The notes beneath the pieces were generated by a model that ran no database searches, was not told the DNA's origin, and saw only the letters and a list, made by a program, of their open reading frames with translations. A stretch of DNA of 64,000 nucleotides from NCBI GenBank assembly GCA_029204225.1, contig CM055106.1, positions 17,120,149 through 17,184,148 on the forward strand, read 5' to 3'. Source of the DNA: Diphasiastrum complanatum. Lineage: Eukaryota > Streptophyta > Lycopodiopsida > Lycopodiales > Lycopodiaceae. A program made the translations under genes and the position numbers. Positions 1 through 10,773 of the stretch are shown in pieces (position 1 is the first letter of the stretch; each line of letters opens with the position of its first letter).

Positions 1-81
1 ATGTCCATCATCTTGCTGAGCTGACTTCAATCACAAAACGTATAATAGGTTAGTTGTGCACTCTAAAAAAAACAAATCTTA

Positions 82-490
82 TTACCTATCAGATACTTGA
101 TGAGAAATACTTACTTCTACATCAACAATCTCTAGGTGGCTATTTACAATGGCCCCATCTGGCCTTGGCAAAAATGGCAACATTCTGATGTACATCATGT
201 CCATTTCGGCATGGGTAGAGCTCATGGAATTCATCTTTAAACAAGTGAGATTAATGATCCCATCTGAATCTTCCCTAAGAGACATTATTCCATTCTTTGA
301 TTGCTTTGAAAGCTGTTACATACAACAAAGATAGTTTTTCATGGAAAAATTTATATCACAGCATGCAAAAGAAATAGCTTCATAATGTACCTTCTTTGAA
401 AGCCAACCAGGAAAATCTTTGTGATAATTGAACTTTCCACCTCTTTCTAACTGATCTTCAATACACGTACTTTCATTTTCAAACTCTCTG
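82..490 (-). pseudogene. TNP2 transposase, C-terminal fragment
   Basis: Read on the minus strand, about 490-350 encodes a piece ending in a motif like KDFPGWLSKKV. This resembles the stretch after DUF4218 in plant TNP2 proteins, where a Trp-rich WF/WL motif sits just before DUF4216. The following 285-82 frame (67 codons) lies in the same region, but I do not recognise it. The frames are interrupted, so this is a broken fragment. The call rests mainly on position downstream of the clear DUF4218 block. Confidence 0.35.
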
Positions 491-621
491 TACACAATAG
501 TAAATTTTAATTATATGCAAATGTAAGTAACACCCAATTTTTTAAAAATATAAAATCAACATTAGATATTGCATGCATAATTAGTACATTGAGCAAGCTA
601 TCAAGGATTGGTGGGTATCAA

Positions 622-1131
622 TCAAGTGAAAGATAAAAAATCATACCTTTGCCATGGTCCAACAATTGCACTGTTGTTGAGAAGACAAAGGTGTGCTTGC
701 TTGAGCATTACATGAGGAAGGTAGAACCTACATCCCTTGCCCTTCAACTCATGTCCATAATCATCCACATTATCCACCCCTATTGTCATAGCACTTGCAT
801 CCCATACTCTCTTTGAAATTTCATCAAAGTCTCTCCAATACTCAGTTGAGAATCCAATTGCTTCTTCTATAGCATAGCCTTCTGCCATGCTTCCTTCAAG
901 CCTTGCTACATTTTTCACAAAGGATTTCATTTTTTTCATGTACCTCTCAAAGGGATACATCCATCTCAATTGTACTGGGCCACATAAATTTATTTGCTCC
1001 ACAACATGAATAAGCAAATGAGACATCATATGAAAAAAATGTTGGTAGAAATGCCTTCTCCAAGTAACATAGGACATATACAGCTTCGTTGTACAAATCA
1101 TCATAGCCTTTTGGATCAATAGTATTTGCAC
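622..1131 (-). pseudogene. TNP2 transposase DUF4218 segment
   Basis: A 169-codon minus-strand frame containing the hallmark DUF4218 core: HMMSHLLIHVVEQ, then CGPVQLRWMYPFERYMK, then EGSMAEGYAIEEAIGFSTEY. This block is diagnostic of the C-terminal half of CACTA TNP2 transposases, the nuclear enzymes that bind and cut the transposon ends. Upstream coding is in another frame: a shifted 69-codon frame overlaps at 947-1156. The protein is therefore frameshifted here, and the segment is a pseudogene. Remnant B has lost this block. Confidence 0.85.
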
Positions 1132-1284
1132 ATATCTTTCTAAAAAGAAGGCTCAACCGTATGATTGCAAAACGGACCCCCTCAGATAATGAATATCAAA
1201 TCGCAAGAGGAAGCAATTGTTGTAGCAAAATGTGATAATCATGCGACTTCATTGCAACCAACCTATCATTGAGTAAATGCTTTT

Positions 1285-1539
1285 TCAATGATGCACAATA
1301 TCCAGTTGGTACTCGAATCTTGGATAAGACATCCAAAAATCATTTCTTTTCTTCTTTTGTGAACGTGTAGGGTGCAGCTGGAAGCATAAATTTGTTATCA
1401 TTGGCTCCTTGTGTTTTGGCCAAAGATCTGAACGAATGTTGATGTCTTTCATGTCCATCCTTACTTTTAGAGAGTCCTTGTCACCAATGCTAAATAGTGT
1501 CTTCAATAAATTCTCTCCAATACTCTTCTCCATGTGCAT
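1285..1539 (-). pseudogene. TNP2 transposase, DUF4218 N-terminal segment
   Basis: Starts MHMEKSIGENLLKTLFSIG and continues with a D-M-K-D-I-N-I-R-S-D-L motif, matching the MHIEKNVCDNILGTL...DMNIRKEL pattern of TNP2 proteins. Remnant B (10611-10096) carries a longer, less damaged version that reads on through the KVPIGY-like motif. Here a frameshift near the PVAPSTF region ends the match. A broken transposase fragment. Confidence 0.8.
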
Positions 1540-1776
1540 AACATCAAATGTATTGCGTATGAGAAGATCCTATTACAAAAAAAAAGAGTAATCTATTAAG
1601 TATTTGTGAATTCTTATTCATAATTCGAATGGAAAAAGTTTGGTACAAGAAATTTTGTAGCTTAGCTTCCAATATGGTAGAGATGTATAGAAGATGTTGA
1701 GCCTCTTCCATCCTGTGTACTTTGCAGGATCTTCATTTTATTTTATTTTTTCCATCAACAACTTATTTCTTTGGGC

Positions 1777-2142
1777 TCAAGCTTCCATAATTTGCAAAGT
1801 TGTTACTTGGGCAGGAGGTGGCTTGTCTTCCACGTGTCCATCAAAAGCACTCTTCATTCTTCTAAAATGATGATTCATAGGCAAGAAACGCCTATGTCCA
1901 CAATACGTCATTTTGCCAAATGAGTGTGACCACCTTCTAGGAAAAATTGGTCTACATTCAGGACATCCAACATATCCTTTTTTTGAATGTCCAGCAAGCA
2001 AACCATATGCTAGAAGATTGTGAATGGTCCACAAAAGAATGTCTCTCAATGTGAGTTTTCTTTTTGATGGATCTTCTACTGTTACATCATAAGCAGAGAC
2101 ACCATTCCAAAGTCGTTGTAATTTATCGGTGATAACCTGCAA
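1777..2142 (-). pseudogene. TNP2 transposase core (Transposase_21) fragment
   Basis: A 121-codon minus-strand frame with TNP2 core signatures: ITDKLQRLWNGVSAYD, LLWTIHNLLAYGLLAGHS, GCPEC, YCGHRRFLPMNHHFRR and KSAFDG. The GHRRFLP motif and the preceding CPEC pair are typical of plant CACTA transposases. A near-identical copy lies at 17278-17643. Just upstream (2297-2224) sits the short N-I-D-V-Y-L motif that precedes the ITDELxxLW block in this family. It now forms one open frame with copia reverse transcriptase. Confidence 0.9.
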
Positions 2143-2297
2143 ATTTTTTTTTTTTCATATTGTTATTCACTAGTAGACAAAGTTTGATGTTTCAAAGATT
2201 AAATAAGAAAAATATCTTGTAGTTAATTTGAACGATCTATGATAACTACAACCTCAAGATAGACATCAATGTTTTCAAGCTTCACTTGTTTTGGTCT

Positions 2298-2680
2298 AGA
2301 AAGACCTTTGATCTGTGAGTAGCCTTTGGCACAAAGTCTTGCTTTATACTTATTGATAGATCCATCATGATTATACTTGAGTCTGAATACCCACTTACAT
2401 CCAATCACATGCATGTTGTTTGGTGGCTCCACAAGCTCCCATGTGTTGTTTGACATCAAGGTTTCAAACTCTTGGGTCATAGCTTCAACCAACTCTTTGG
2501 ATTGAAGAGCTTCTTGGACATCTTTAGGCTCTTCATCTGATATGAAGCGAGCATGATAGGAAGTTTCACCTTCCACTTGTCTTCCTTCATCATATGTGAG
2601 CCTCCTTGGCTCAGATCTTGCTCTTCTAAATCTTCTGGGTGTGGTAGCTTGAATTGCTCCTCCTCAAGCCTCGACCTCAC
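2298..2680 (-). pseudogene. Copia C1 reverse transcriptase, N-terminal part
   Basis: Contains the conserved RT entry region: EAMTQEFETLMSNNTWELVE, then GCKWVFRLKYNHDGSINKYK and ARLCAKGYSQIKGL. Two overlapping frames (2680-2477 and 2576-2223) show a frameshift near 2500-2570. The frame runs without a stop across the transposon boundary into CACTA sequence ending at 2223, making an accidental hybrid. The rest of RT and RNase H is missing. Confidence 0.8.
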
Positions 2681-2699
2681 CTCTTCTTGAGAAGCATCA

Positions 2700-3987
2700 A
2701 GATTGTAGATCCTGCATGAGTCTCTTTGATCTATGCATCATCCAATTTAAACTTCTAATCTTCATGGGAGATCACATCTCTACTAACAACATTCTTGTCA
2801 ATAGAGGGTATATAAATTTTGTATGATTTTTTGGTTGATGCATATCCTTCAAAAATTCCTTTTACAACACTAGGATCTTCCTTCTTCCTAGTTTCTAGAG
2901 GCACATGCACAAAGCATACACAACCAGAAATCCTAAGATGATCTACGTTAGGCTTTTACTTATACAACATCTCAAATGGTGTATTTCCTCCTATTGCAAG
3001 ATTTGGAAGCCTATTACAAAGATAGTTTGCACATGCAACCGCCTCTCCCAAAAATTCTTTAGGCAGAGAAGCTTCTAGCCTACTAGATTTTACACATTCA
3101 CAAAAAATTCTATTTTTTCTCTCAGCAACTCCATTTTGCTGAGGAGTTTATGAACAAGAAAACTCTATTTGAATACCCTCTCTCTCACAAATGTTTTTAA
3201 ACTTATTGGAGGTGTATTCTCCTCCACTATCGCTTCTCAGAGCTTTCATCTTGAAAGGAAACTGCCTTTCTACATAATCTTTGAAAGTAAGAGAAACATC
3301 ATAGACCCCGGCTTTAGAAGACAATATATAGATCCAAGAATATCTTGTATAATCATCTACAAAAGAGACAAAGCAATTTGCTCCTCCTTTGCTTTTAGTT
3401 GATGAGAAATGAACATCAGAGTGCACAAATTCAAATGGTTGCTTTGTCTTGATACTTGATCTAGGAAAAGGCCTTCTGTGTGATTTTGCCAGCACACAAG
3501 CTTCACAAGGTAGAAGCTCCTTTGACAGTGTCTTTGGTAGTCCAACAACTTTTCTTTCCTTGACCATAGATTGCATGCCTTTGAAATTGGAATGTCCCAA
3601 TCTCTTATGCCACAGATCCTCCTGTAGAACCTTGGTTTCATAAGCAATATCTGAAATGTTAGCACTCTCCCTAGGATCTAGTTTGTACAACTTATCAATT
3701 CTAGATCCTCTAGAAATAACTTCATTTTCTCTTGAGATTATACACTTGTCAACTTGAAACTTGACATCCAATCCACTATCAAACAACTGTCCTACACTAA
3801 TGAGATTCTTAGTCAATCTAGGTAAATACAATACATCATGTAAGCAAAACGATTTTGATGATGATGGATGTACTGGAATACTATCTATTCCTTCAATCCC
3901 ACACGCTACATCATTAGCAGTATAGATTGATCTTTTTGCACCTAGATAAGACATGAGATTAGTGAAATAGTTCCTAGAATTAGACAT
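2700..3987 (-). pseudogene. Copia C1 protease end, pre-integrase and integrase
   Basis: The 3987-3148 frame (279 codons) covers the stretch after the protease (NLISVGQLFDSGLDV), the GAG_pre-integrase HHCC-like domain (LWHKRLGHSNFKGM...CEACVLAKSH) and most of the integrase core (VHSDVHFSS, FVSFVDDYTRYSW, LRSDSGGEYTSNKF). It ends at a TAA where relatives have a Tyr codon before TPQQNG. Past that stop the same frame continues with QQNGVAERKNR and the integrase C-terminal region down to about 2700, with further stops. The D, D and E residues are visible, but the gene is broken. Confidence 0.85.
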
Positions 3988-4007
3988 ATAGGAGCTAGCC
4001 CCACTAT

Positions 4008-4340
4008 CTATCCACTAGAGTTCTTCATTCTTAAAAGGAAAAGATTAAAAAGTAGACATAAATAATGAATCCTCTCTTTCACTCTCAACACCCTCACACT
4101 CATCCTCATTAGTAAGGTTAGCTTGCTTAGATTGGTTCTTCTTCTCGAAACAATTTGATGCATAGTATCATTCCTTGCTATAGAAAAAACACTTGATCTT
4201 TGACAACTTCTTCTTGCCACTGGATGTTGCAGCTTGTGAGGATTGATCCTCACCACCTTCTTTGGCTTTGTCCTGTTGTTATCCTTTGCCCTTGCCTCTT
4301 GACTTGCCTCTGATGAAGAGTGCTTTGTCGTTTCCACCAT
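4008..4340 (-). pseudogene. Copia C1 gag C-terminal and zinc-knuckle region
   Basis: Lies between gag (4950-4450) and protease (from 3987) of the same element. The six-frame reading is frameshifted, so the CCHC knuckle is only recognisable in pieces. The DNA at about 4140-4215 corresponds to the F-x-C-x-x-x-x-A-S-N-C-F-E-K-K pattern seen in other copies. It is rich in Lys/Arg, as expected for nucleocapsid. Called by position and composition. Confidence 0.5.
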
Positions 4341-4449
4341 CTTTCAATGAAAGTCTGTAGATGCTCAGCATGTTGTTTTCTTGTCTGCTTTCTTCAGCAA
4401 TGAGAATACCTTGCAGTGTCTCCAAGGATGGAAGATCCTCTCTGACAAC

Positions 4450-4950
4450 CTAAGTCTGCACAATATTGTCATACTCATCTCTAGATCCATTTAGGACTAC
4501 TTGAACAAGTTCAGTGTTCTTAAGAGCATCACCAATACCAGCTAACTCTTGATGAAGATCCTTAACTCTCATAACATATGATGAAGCACTCTCATCTACT
4601 CTCTGATAACTTAGAAAGATTTGGTTTCTAAGTGTAAGCAATCTAGAAGTATTCTTGATTTCATAGATTATTTTTAGACTATCCCAAGCTTCCTTGGCAG
4701 TGGTGCATGTACTGATCTCTCTTAGCACTTCATTGGTTACATTCATTTTTATGAAATGAAGGGCTATTTTGGTTCTTTTGTGAAATGCTACAACTTCATT
4801 AGGTGCAGCAGGTTCTTCTTCAACTCCACTCACAATATCCATTGCATCTTGTAGAATCAATAATGATTCCATTCTGATCTTCCACATTGCATAATTGGAA
4901 GATGTTAATCTCTCACTGTGCTCCAAGAAATGTGAACCAGATGAAGACAT
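4450..4950 (-). pseudogene. Copia C1 gag, N-terminal part
   Basis: A 166-codon frame starting MSSSGSHFLEHSERLTSSNY, with the copia gag signature: S-N-Y-x-x-W-K-x-R-M-x-x-L-L near the start, then LHFIKMNVTNEVLREIS, EAWDSLKIIYE and RVDESASSYVMRVKDLHQEL. This is the capsid-forming UBN2-type domain. The start is the Met that aligns with the start of gag in copias A and B. The frame stops at 4450, earlier than in intact relatives. Confidence 0.85.
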
Positions 4951-5214
4951 TTTCTCTATGAGAAATTCTAGTAATGATAAAAAATGGAGTTGAAAGGATG
5001 TTGCTTGCTATCTCAATCTAGGATCTAACACTGATGTTGATCCAACCTATGAAATCTAGCAACAGATGTGAGAACAAATTCTCAACACTAAAAATCAATC
5101 TATCTTGAATTTGGATCTTGCTTCAGTTACAAAAAAGAAACACATGCAAGCAAGAAGTCTATCTCTCCCACGAGTTTCAAAGTACTGATAAACTCTCTAG
5201 AAACTTACTTTCAA

Positions 5215-5903
5215 TGTGAAACTTTGCCTACATTGGCAAATCTAGCCATGTAGAATATTGTACATTTTGTCAATATTGTTTGTTGGTTACTTGAATGGCC
5301 AAAGTGCCACTTGTACATACACACCTAGAGTAGGTTACCATGAGTCAAGAGGAGTGGTTGTGTCCATTTGGTAGTGAGTCCTACTTTGTAGGATCTCGAC
5401 CATGATTTAGGATGAAATTTGTACCTACCATGCACCTACCTAGCATGACTCTTGGATCTAGGCTAGGGTTTTCACATTAGGGCAAGAAAGTGGAGTCTAC
5501 TTCCTTATTACATGATGGATTTTCACCTAAATTAGCAAAGTAAGTGTTTTACTATGTATTCCCATTCTCCATAGTGAGAAGATAGAAACTTTTTGAAGCC
5601 TCAAGGAGAAACTCGTGTTTCCTCTCATTGTATGGTGATTACTCTTATTTTCCAATGAAGCCCAGCTTTGGCACTTTGTAAACACTGTTTACAGGCCGTA
5701 CTATAGCCTTATTTCCACACGTGTGGAGTTGGATTACACTTATTGATCAATGCTTTGATTGTCTCTACTTGTTTCCTATCAAGCTGCTAAACTAGATCTT
5801 GTTTTCTGATGACTAGTTTCTGATAGATTGTTTAACAAGCATACAATCACCTTGTGGATCATTCAAAGATCCATTTATGGTCCTTAGTATTGTACTTTTC
5901 ACA
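5215..5903 (+). repeat. Copia B2 5' LTR
   Basis: 689 bp starting TGTGAAACTTTGCC and ending GTACTTTTCACA, followed at once by the PBS. It is the reverse complement of the LTRs at 20909-21599 and 26203-26893, with scattered differences. It carries the palindrome CCACACGTGTGG at 5715-5726. The preceding bases ttcaa (5210-5214) would be the TSD, but the partner end is lost. Confidence 0.9.
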
Positions 5904-5915
5904 TGGTATCAGAGC
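5904..5915 (+). promoter_or_regulatory. Copia B2 primer-binding site
   Basis: TGGTATCAGAGC directly abuts the LTR end; it is the usual plant copia PBS complementary to initiator tRNA-Met. Confidence 0.9.
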
Positions 5916-6535
5916 CAAGTACAAGGCCATTGATCTGTGTCTGAATCTAATCCAGTTTTAGCAGGTTTTGGTGCAAAAAGCTAGTATTGGAAGGGCGAGC
6001 TGGTATCCAGGTTTTGGTGAGGGGATTTGATCCCAAACTTTTTCAGGATCAAAATCCGTACTGTTCACACGTGTGGGCATCTCTGAACCAGCATTCAATA
6101 ACCCATATTCATTGGATCATAGAAAATTCATATGGTGTCAGTTTGATGTGATTTTTGGTGCAAATCCTAGGATAAGCTATCAAGATCACTTGCCATTGAT
6201 TAGTTTTGAGTTTGTTTCATGAAAACTAATTAATCTAGGCTGATTTCAGACCTTCTTAAAGTGGAAACCAGGTCTTAAAAGTACATCAAAGTGAATGAGA
6301 GAGATAGAGTCAGCTTTTTGTCCAAGAATAGCCAAGATTGGCAAGATTTGCTTGAGTGTAGTTTTCATCTCATCTTATCTTCATTCCAGCTTGTGAGGGA
6401 GTGATAGAACTGTGATTACAAATCCATCTATTGGATTAGAAGTCAACATTTGAGTGAAACACTGCAAGTTAGAAACCTTTGTGAGTTTCAGGTCCAAACA
6501 AATCTATATCTTGTGTGTAGAATCTTGCTAGTAAG
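5916..6535 (+). other. Copia B2 untranslated leader
   Basis: 620-bp leader between PBS and gag, matching the B1 leader (25572-26190, reversed) throughout. It contains a second copy of the cacacgtgtg motif near 6067. No coding frame of note. Confidence 0.7.
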
Positions 6536-8105
6536 ATGGGATCAGTGGGAGCCTACCTTCTAGAAGCTAGTGAGAGGTTAAATTCTACCAATTATGCTAT
6601 TTGGAAAGTGAGGATGGAGTCACTAATGGTGCTCCAAGATCTTTATGAGTTTCTAATAGATGATGAAGATGAACCTCTAGGTGCACAAGAATTAGTGAGA
6701 TACAAAAAGAGGTCTAGGCTTGCACTTCACTGTATTAAGATGAATGTAAGCAATGATCTTTTAAGGGAAGTATCATCATGTAAGAGTGCTAAAGAGGCTC
6801 GGGAATTTTTAAAATCTATCTATGAGTCTAGTAACACTTCGAGGGTTCTCATGCTTAGGAATCAGATTCTACAAAGCATGAAGAGGAGTGTGTGAAAAGT
6901 ACAATACTAAGGACCATAAATGGATCTTTGAATGATCCACAAGGTGATTGTATGCTTGTTAAACAATCTATCAGAAACTAGTCATCAGAAAACAAGATCT
7001 AGTTTAGCAGCTTGATAGGAAACAAGTAGAGACAATCAAAGCATTGATCAATAAGTATAATCCAACTCCGCACGTGTGGAAATAAGGCTATAGTACGGCC
7101 TGTAAACAGTGTTTACAAAGTGCCAAAGCTGGGCTTCATTGGAAATCAAGAGTAATCACCATACAATGAGAGGAAACTTGAGTTTCTCCTTGAGGCTCCA
7201 AAAAGTTTCTATCTTCTCACTGTGGAGAATGGGAATACATAGTAAAACACACTTCCTTTGCAAAGTTAGGTGAAAATCCATCATGTAATAAGGAAGTAGA
7301 CTCCACTTTCTTGCCCTAATGTGAAAACCCTAGCCTAGATCCAAGAGTCATGCTTGGTAGGTGCATGGTAGGTACAAATCTCATCATAAATCATGGTCTA
7401 GATCCTACAAAGTAGGAATCACTACCAAATGGACACAACCACTCCTCTTGACTCGTGGTAACCTAATTTAGGTGTGTATGTACAAGTGGCACTTTGGCCA
7501 TTCAAGTAACCAACAAACAATATTGACAAAATGTACAATATTCTACATGGCTAGATTTGCCAATGTAGGCAATTTTTCACAAAGTGATGATAGTGCATAG
7601 GAGTATGTGCTAAGAATCAAGTCTCTCAATAGGGAGTTAGCTTCCATTGGAGAGAAGATTCAATATAGTAAGCTTGTTCAGATTGTCCTCAATGGTCTAG
7701 GGAGTGGCTTTACAAATTTGGTCCCAAAGCTTTGCAATCCAAGACACTTTGCCTACTATAGAAAAGCTACATAGTGTATTAGTGGCTGAAGAGTGTAGAA
7801 TGATGCATACCAATGCAAGAATGAATGCTATTTATCTGCAGGATGGTGATGAGAAAGCTAATTTCTCATTCAAAGGCAAGAAGAAGACCAATGGCAAGAA
7901 AAAGCACTTCAAGGAGACCAAGGAGGAGGATGAGGCTTCAAGCTCAAAGGCAAGATCAAAGACAAGTCCAAGTACAACTGTTTTTTCTGTGGAAAGAAAG
8001 GACTTTTTGCATCAGAATGTCTCAAGAAGAAAAAGGCACAAGAGAGCAAACAAAGCAACATTGCACATCAGGAGGAGGAAGAGGATGAAGAGTCATCCTT
8101 GATGG
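6536..8105 (+). pseudogene. Copia B2 gag, split by a solo LTR
   Basis: Starts at ATG 6536 (MGSVGAYLLEASERL) with the S-T-N-Y-A-I-W-K-V-R-M copia gag motif. The frame runs to 6890, where the solo LTR enters in the codon run for M-K-R-S. Gag resumes at about 7587 (YVLRIKSLNREL). It reaches the Lys-rich region and CCHC knuckle (about 7975-8025), but frameshifts in 7700-8105 put these in different frames. Codon 3 is TCA (Ser) here; the otherwise better preserved copia B1 has TAA at that codon. Confidence 0.9.
6891..7581 (-). repeat. Solo LTR of copia family B
   Basis: 691 bp, TGTGAAAAGTAC to CAATTTTTCACA on the plus strand. It matches the B1 LTRs in length and sequence and lies opposite in orientation to its host, copia B2. 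Flanks are gagtg (6886-6890) and aagtg (7582-7586), a 5-bp TSD with one mutated base. No internal sequence remains, so this is the product of LTR-LTR recombination. In its central palindrome one base is changed (ccgcacgtgtgg). Confidence 0.92.
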
Positions 8106-9612
8106 TAAAAACAAACCACCATCATCCAAGAACAACACCAATGATTCTTGGTGGATTGATAGTGGGGCTAGTTCCCACATGACATATCAAAAGGACATAT
8201 TCTCCACTTTACTTTATTACAATGATTTACATAGATCAATCTATACTGCAAGTAGTCAAGAATGGAAGATAAGTGGAATAGGAACAATTCCCTTGTATGT
8301 GGGATCATCCAAAAGGATGAATCTTGATAATGTTCTTTATGTTACTAAGTTAACCAAGAATTTGCTCAGTGTTGGCTAGTTAATGGATAATGGCCTAGAT
8401 GTACAATTTAAGCATGGAGTTTGTTCCATCCTTAGAAATGATGAATGTATAGCCAAAGGCTTTAAGCAAGGTGGATTGTTTAAGCTTGATGCTAATGTTG
8501 CAGTGGAGAGTGTTAACTTGGCAAAGGTGGAGTTATCAAAGGTGGAATTGTGGCACAAAAGGTTGGGCCATCCCAACTACAAAGCCATGGAATCTATGGT
8601 AGCAAAGGAGCTTGTAGTTGGACTCCCCAAGCATTTGTCAAAATGTGGGAAGAGATGTGAAGCATGCAGTCTCTCAAAGGCTCACAAACTACCCATCTCA
8701 AGATCTACATCAAGATCAAACTCTCCTCTTGAATTCATCCATTCGGATGTTCATAGTTTTTCACATGAGTCTAATGGTGGTGCCAAGTACTATGTAATCT
8801 TCATTGATGACTATTCTAGATTTTGTTGGATGTACCTCTTGTCTAGCAAATCAATGGTGTTTGATTATTTTGTAAAGTTCAAGACTTTGGTAGAAAATCA
8901 AATTACTACCAAGATTAAGGTATTAAGGAGTGATAATGGAGGTGAATATATCTCCAATAAGTTGATTGACTTTTGTATTTCTAATGGCATAAAGAGGGAG
9001 TTGTCATGTCCATACACCCCTCAACAGAATGGACTCAGTGAGAGAAGAAATAGATCTCTTTGTGAGTGTGCTAAGGCCTTAAGGCTAGATTCTTCTCTAT
9101 CCAAACCATTTTGGGGTGAAGCAATAACTTGTGCTAACTATTTGTGCAATAGATTGCCAAGCCAAGCCATTGGAGGAATCACACCATTTGAAGCTCTATT
9201 TGGAGAGAAGCCCAATCTCAAGGATCTCAAAGTTTTTGGATCCACTTGCTATGTACACCAATCCTTGGATAAGAGAAGGAATGATGATGCAACATCTATC
9301 AAAGGCATTTTTGTGGGATATGGTGAGAATAGCAAAGGTTATAGAGTCTTCAATCCCATCACTAGCAAGGTGATAGTGAGTAGGGATGTTATTTTTTATG
9401 AAGGACATGCTTGTGATTTGGATGATAATGCTACTAATCATCTTGATGCCAAGGATCATGCTAGGATGGAATAGGAGCTTCCAAGTGAAGAAGAAGTTGA
9501 GGATCCACCTCAAGATGCAAGAACTCCAAGAACTCCAAGAAGATCTACAAGGGCAAGATCCGAGCCATTGAGGCTCACCTATGATGGTCAAGGTGATCAA
9601 AGGGAAGGCTCA
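8106..9612 (+). pseudogene. Copia B2 pol: protease, pre-integrase, integrase
   Basis: From about 8150 the frame reads the aspartic protease motif WWIDSGASSHMT, then NVLYVTKLTKNLLSVG, where a TAG (8380-8382) replaces the Gln codon found in B1. The frame 8383-9474 continues with pre-integrase (LWHKRLGHPNYKAM, CEACSLSKAHK) and integrase (HSDVHS, IDDYSRF, LRSDNGGEYISNK, YTPQQNGLSERRN), including the D-D-E residues. It stops at TAG 9472-9474, where B1 has Glu. The coding match continues to about 9612 in the P-R-T-P-R-R-S-T-R-A-R linker, then is cut. Confidence 0.9.
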
Positions 9613-9772
9613 TTTACATATATTTTCATGATATAAACAAATGATTTCATTAGGAAGTTGATTGATGTACTTGAGATCTATGGTTAACAATATAGAATGT
9701 CAAATATATAATGGGTATCTACAATTTGTAAACTGAAATTCAACCTATTCAAAAACATTTACAATTATCTAG

Positions 9773-10142
9773 CTATGAGCAAGATGACCAAATATAAAAA
9801 ACCATGCATATATTCAACTTATTCCTCCTGTGAGAGGTCGATATCTTCTCCTTCACTATCTGTCTCATCCAAAGCATCTTTGGAATGTGCATTTTGAACT
9901 TGACATTGTACAACACCCACATGTACTCCTCCCTTACGAGCTCTCTCATAGTTATCAGTGGAATCATGTGGAAGCATGATTGGACAAGAAAAGTCCCTAG
10001 TGGGTGACAGATCCTTGATATCCTCCATTGCGATACCATTGTGCCAGTGCCTGGGTGCATGATCTACCACCACACTAAACTTTGGGTCCATCTCATCAAC
10101 AACATAAAAAATGTTGGTGGAAATGCCTTCTCCAAGCAACAT
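9773..10142 (-). pseudogene. TNP2 transposase C-terminus (DUF4216-like)
   Basis: The minus-strand frame ending at 9819 contains FYVVDEMDPKFSVVVDHAPR, which matches the V-F-Y-V-x-D-P-x-x-x-x-W-x-V-V signature of the DUF4216 C-terminal region. It ends in an acidic tail (DSEGEDIDLSQEE), a common TNP2 ending. It is joined directly to DUF4218 N-terminal sequence near 10106-10112, so the ~200-residue interval between is deleted. Confidence 0.75.
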
Positions 10143-10611
10143 AGGACATATACAGCTTTGTTGTACAAATCATCATAGCTTTTTGGATCAATAGTATTTG
10201 CACATATTTTCTAAAAAGAAGGCTCAACCATATGATTGCAAAATGGACCCCCTCAGATAATGAATATTGAATTGCAAGAGGAAGCAATTGTTGTAGCATA
10301 ATGTGATAATCATGCGACTTCATTGCAACCAACCTATCATTGAGTAAATGCTTTTTCAATGATGCACAATATCCAATTGGTACTTGAATCTTGGATAAGA
10401 CATCCAAAAATTGTTTCTTTTCTTCTTTTGTGAACGTGGAGGGTGCAACTGGAAGCATAAATTTGTTATCGTTGGCTCCTTGTTGTTTTGGCCAAAGATC
10501 TGAACGAATGTTCATGTCTTTCATGTCCATCCTTACTTTTAGAGAGTCCTTGTCACCAATGCTAAATAGTGTCTTCAATAAGTTCTCTCCAATACTCTTC
10601 TCCATGTGCAT
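10096..10611 (-). pseudogene. TNP2 transposase, DUF4218 N-terminal segment (copy B)
   Basis: A 171-codon frame starting MHMEKSIGENLLKTLFSIG, through DMNIRSDLWPK, FTKEEKKQFLDVLSKIQVPIGY and LKSHDYHIMLQQLLPLAI. These are the consecutive TNP2 motifs (M-K-S-H-D-x-H-x-x-x-Q) leading into DUF4218. Remnant A continues past YVTWRRHF into DUF4218, whereas this copy ends at H-F-L-C-C, at the deletion junction. Confidence 0.85.
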
Positions 10612-10773
10612 AGCATCAAATGTATTGCATATGAGAAGATCCTACTGCACAGAAAAAGAGTAATCTATTAAGTATTTGTGAATTCTTATTCATAATTTGA
10701 ATGGACAAAGTTTGGTACAAGAAATTTTGTAACTTAGCTTCCAATATGGTAGAGATGTATAGAAGATGTTGAG

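Larger units (their letters stand above)
1..2297 (-). mobile_element. CACTA (En/Spm) transposon remnant A
   Basis: Minus-strand remnant of a CACTA element holding the middle and C-terminal parts of a TNP2-type transposase. Read on the minus strand, the order from high to low coordinate is transposase core (2142-1777), start of the DUF4218 region (1539-1285), DUF4218 (1131-622) and a C-terminal piece (about 490-82). This is the normal TNP2 order. The segment from about 1260 to 2297 is closely similar to CACTA remnant B at 10.3-10.8 and 17.2-17.8 kb, which proves a shared family. The right edge at about 2297 is set where homology to remnant B stops and copia reverse transcriptase begins. The left end lies outside the window, and no CACTA terminus is visible. 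Confidence 0.85.
2298..5214 (-). mobile_element. Copia C1, decayed internal region
   Basis: Minus-strand Ty1/copia remnant in the normal order gag (4950-4008), protease/pre-integrase and integrase (about 3987-2700), N-terminal RT (2680-2298). No LTR remains: the 3' part is cut at the junction with CACTA A (about 2297), and the 5' leader is interrupted at 5214 by the LTR of copia B2. Several stops and frameshifts show it is old. Protein motifs resemble copias C2-C4 more than the young A and B families. Confidence 0.85.
5215..9613 (+). mobile_element. Copia B2, 3'-truncated, with nested solo LTR
   Basis: Plus-strand element of the B family with 5' LTR, PBS, leader, gag and pol as far as the integrase C-terminal tail. 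Homology to copia B1 stops at about 9613, where CACTA remnant B begins, so RT, RNase H and the 3' LTR are missing. Gag is interrupted by a reversed solo LTR (6891-7581). Nonsense codons at 8380-8382 and 9472-9474 and frameshifts in 7700-8100 make it inactive. Confidence 0.9.
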
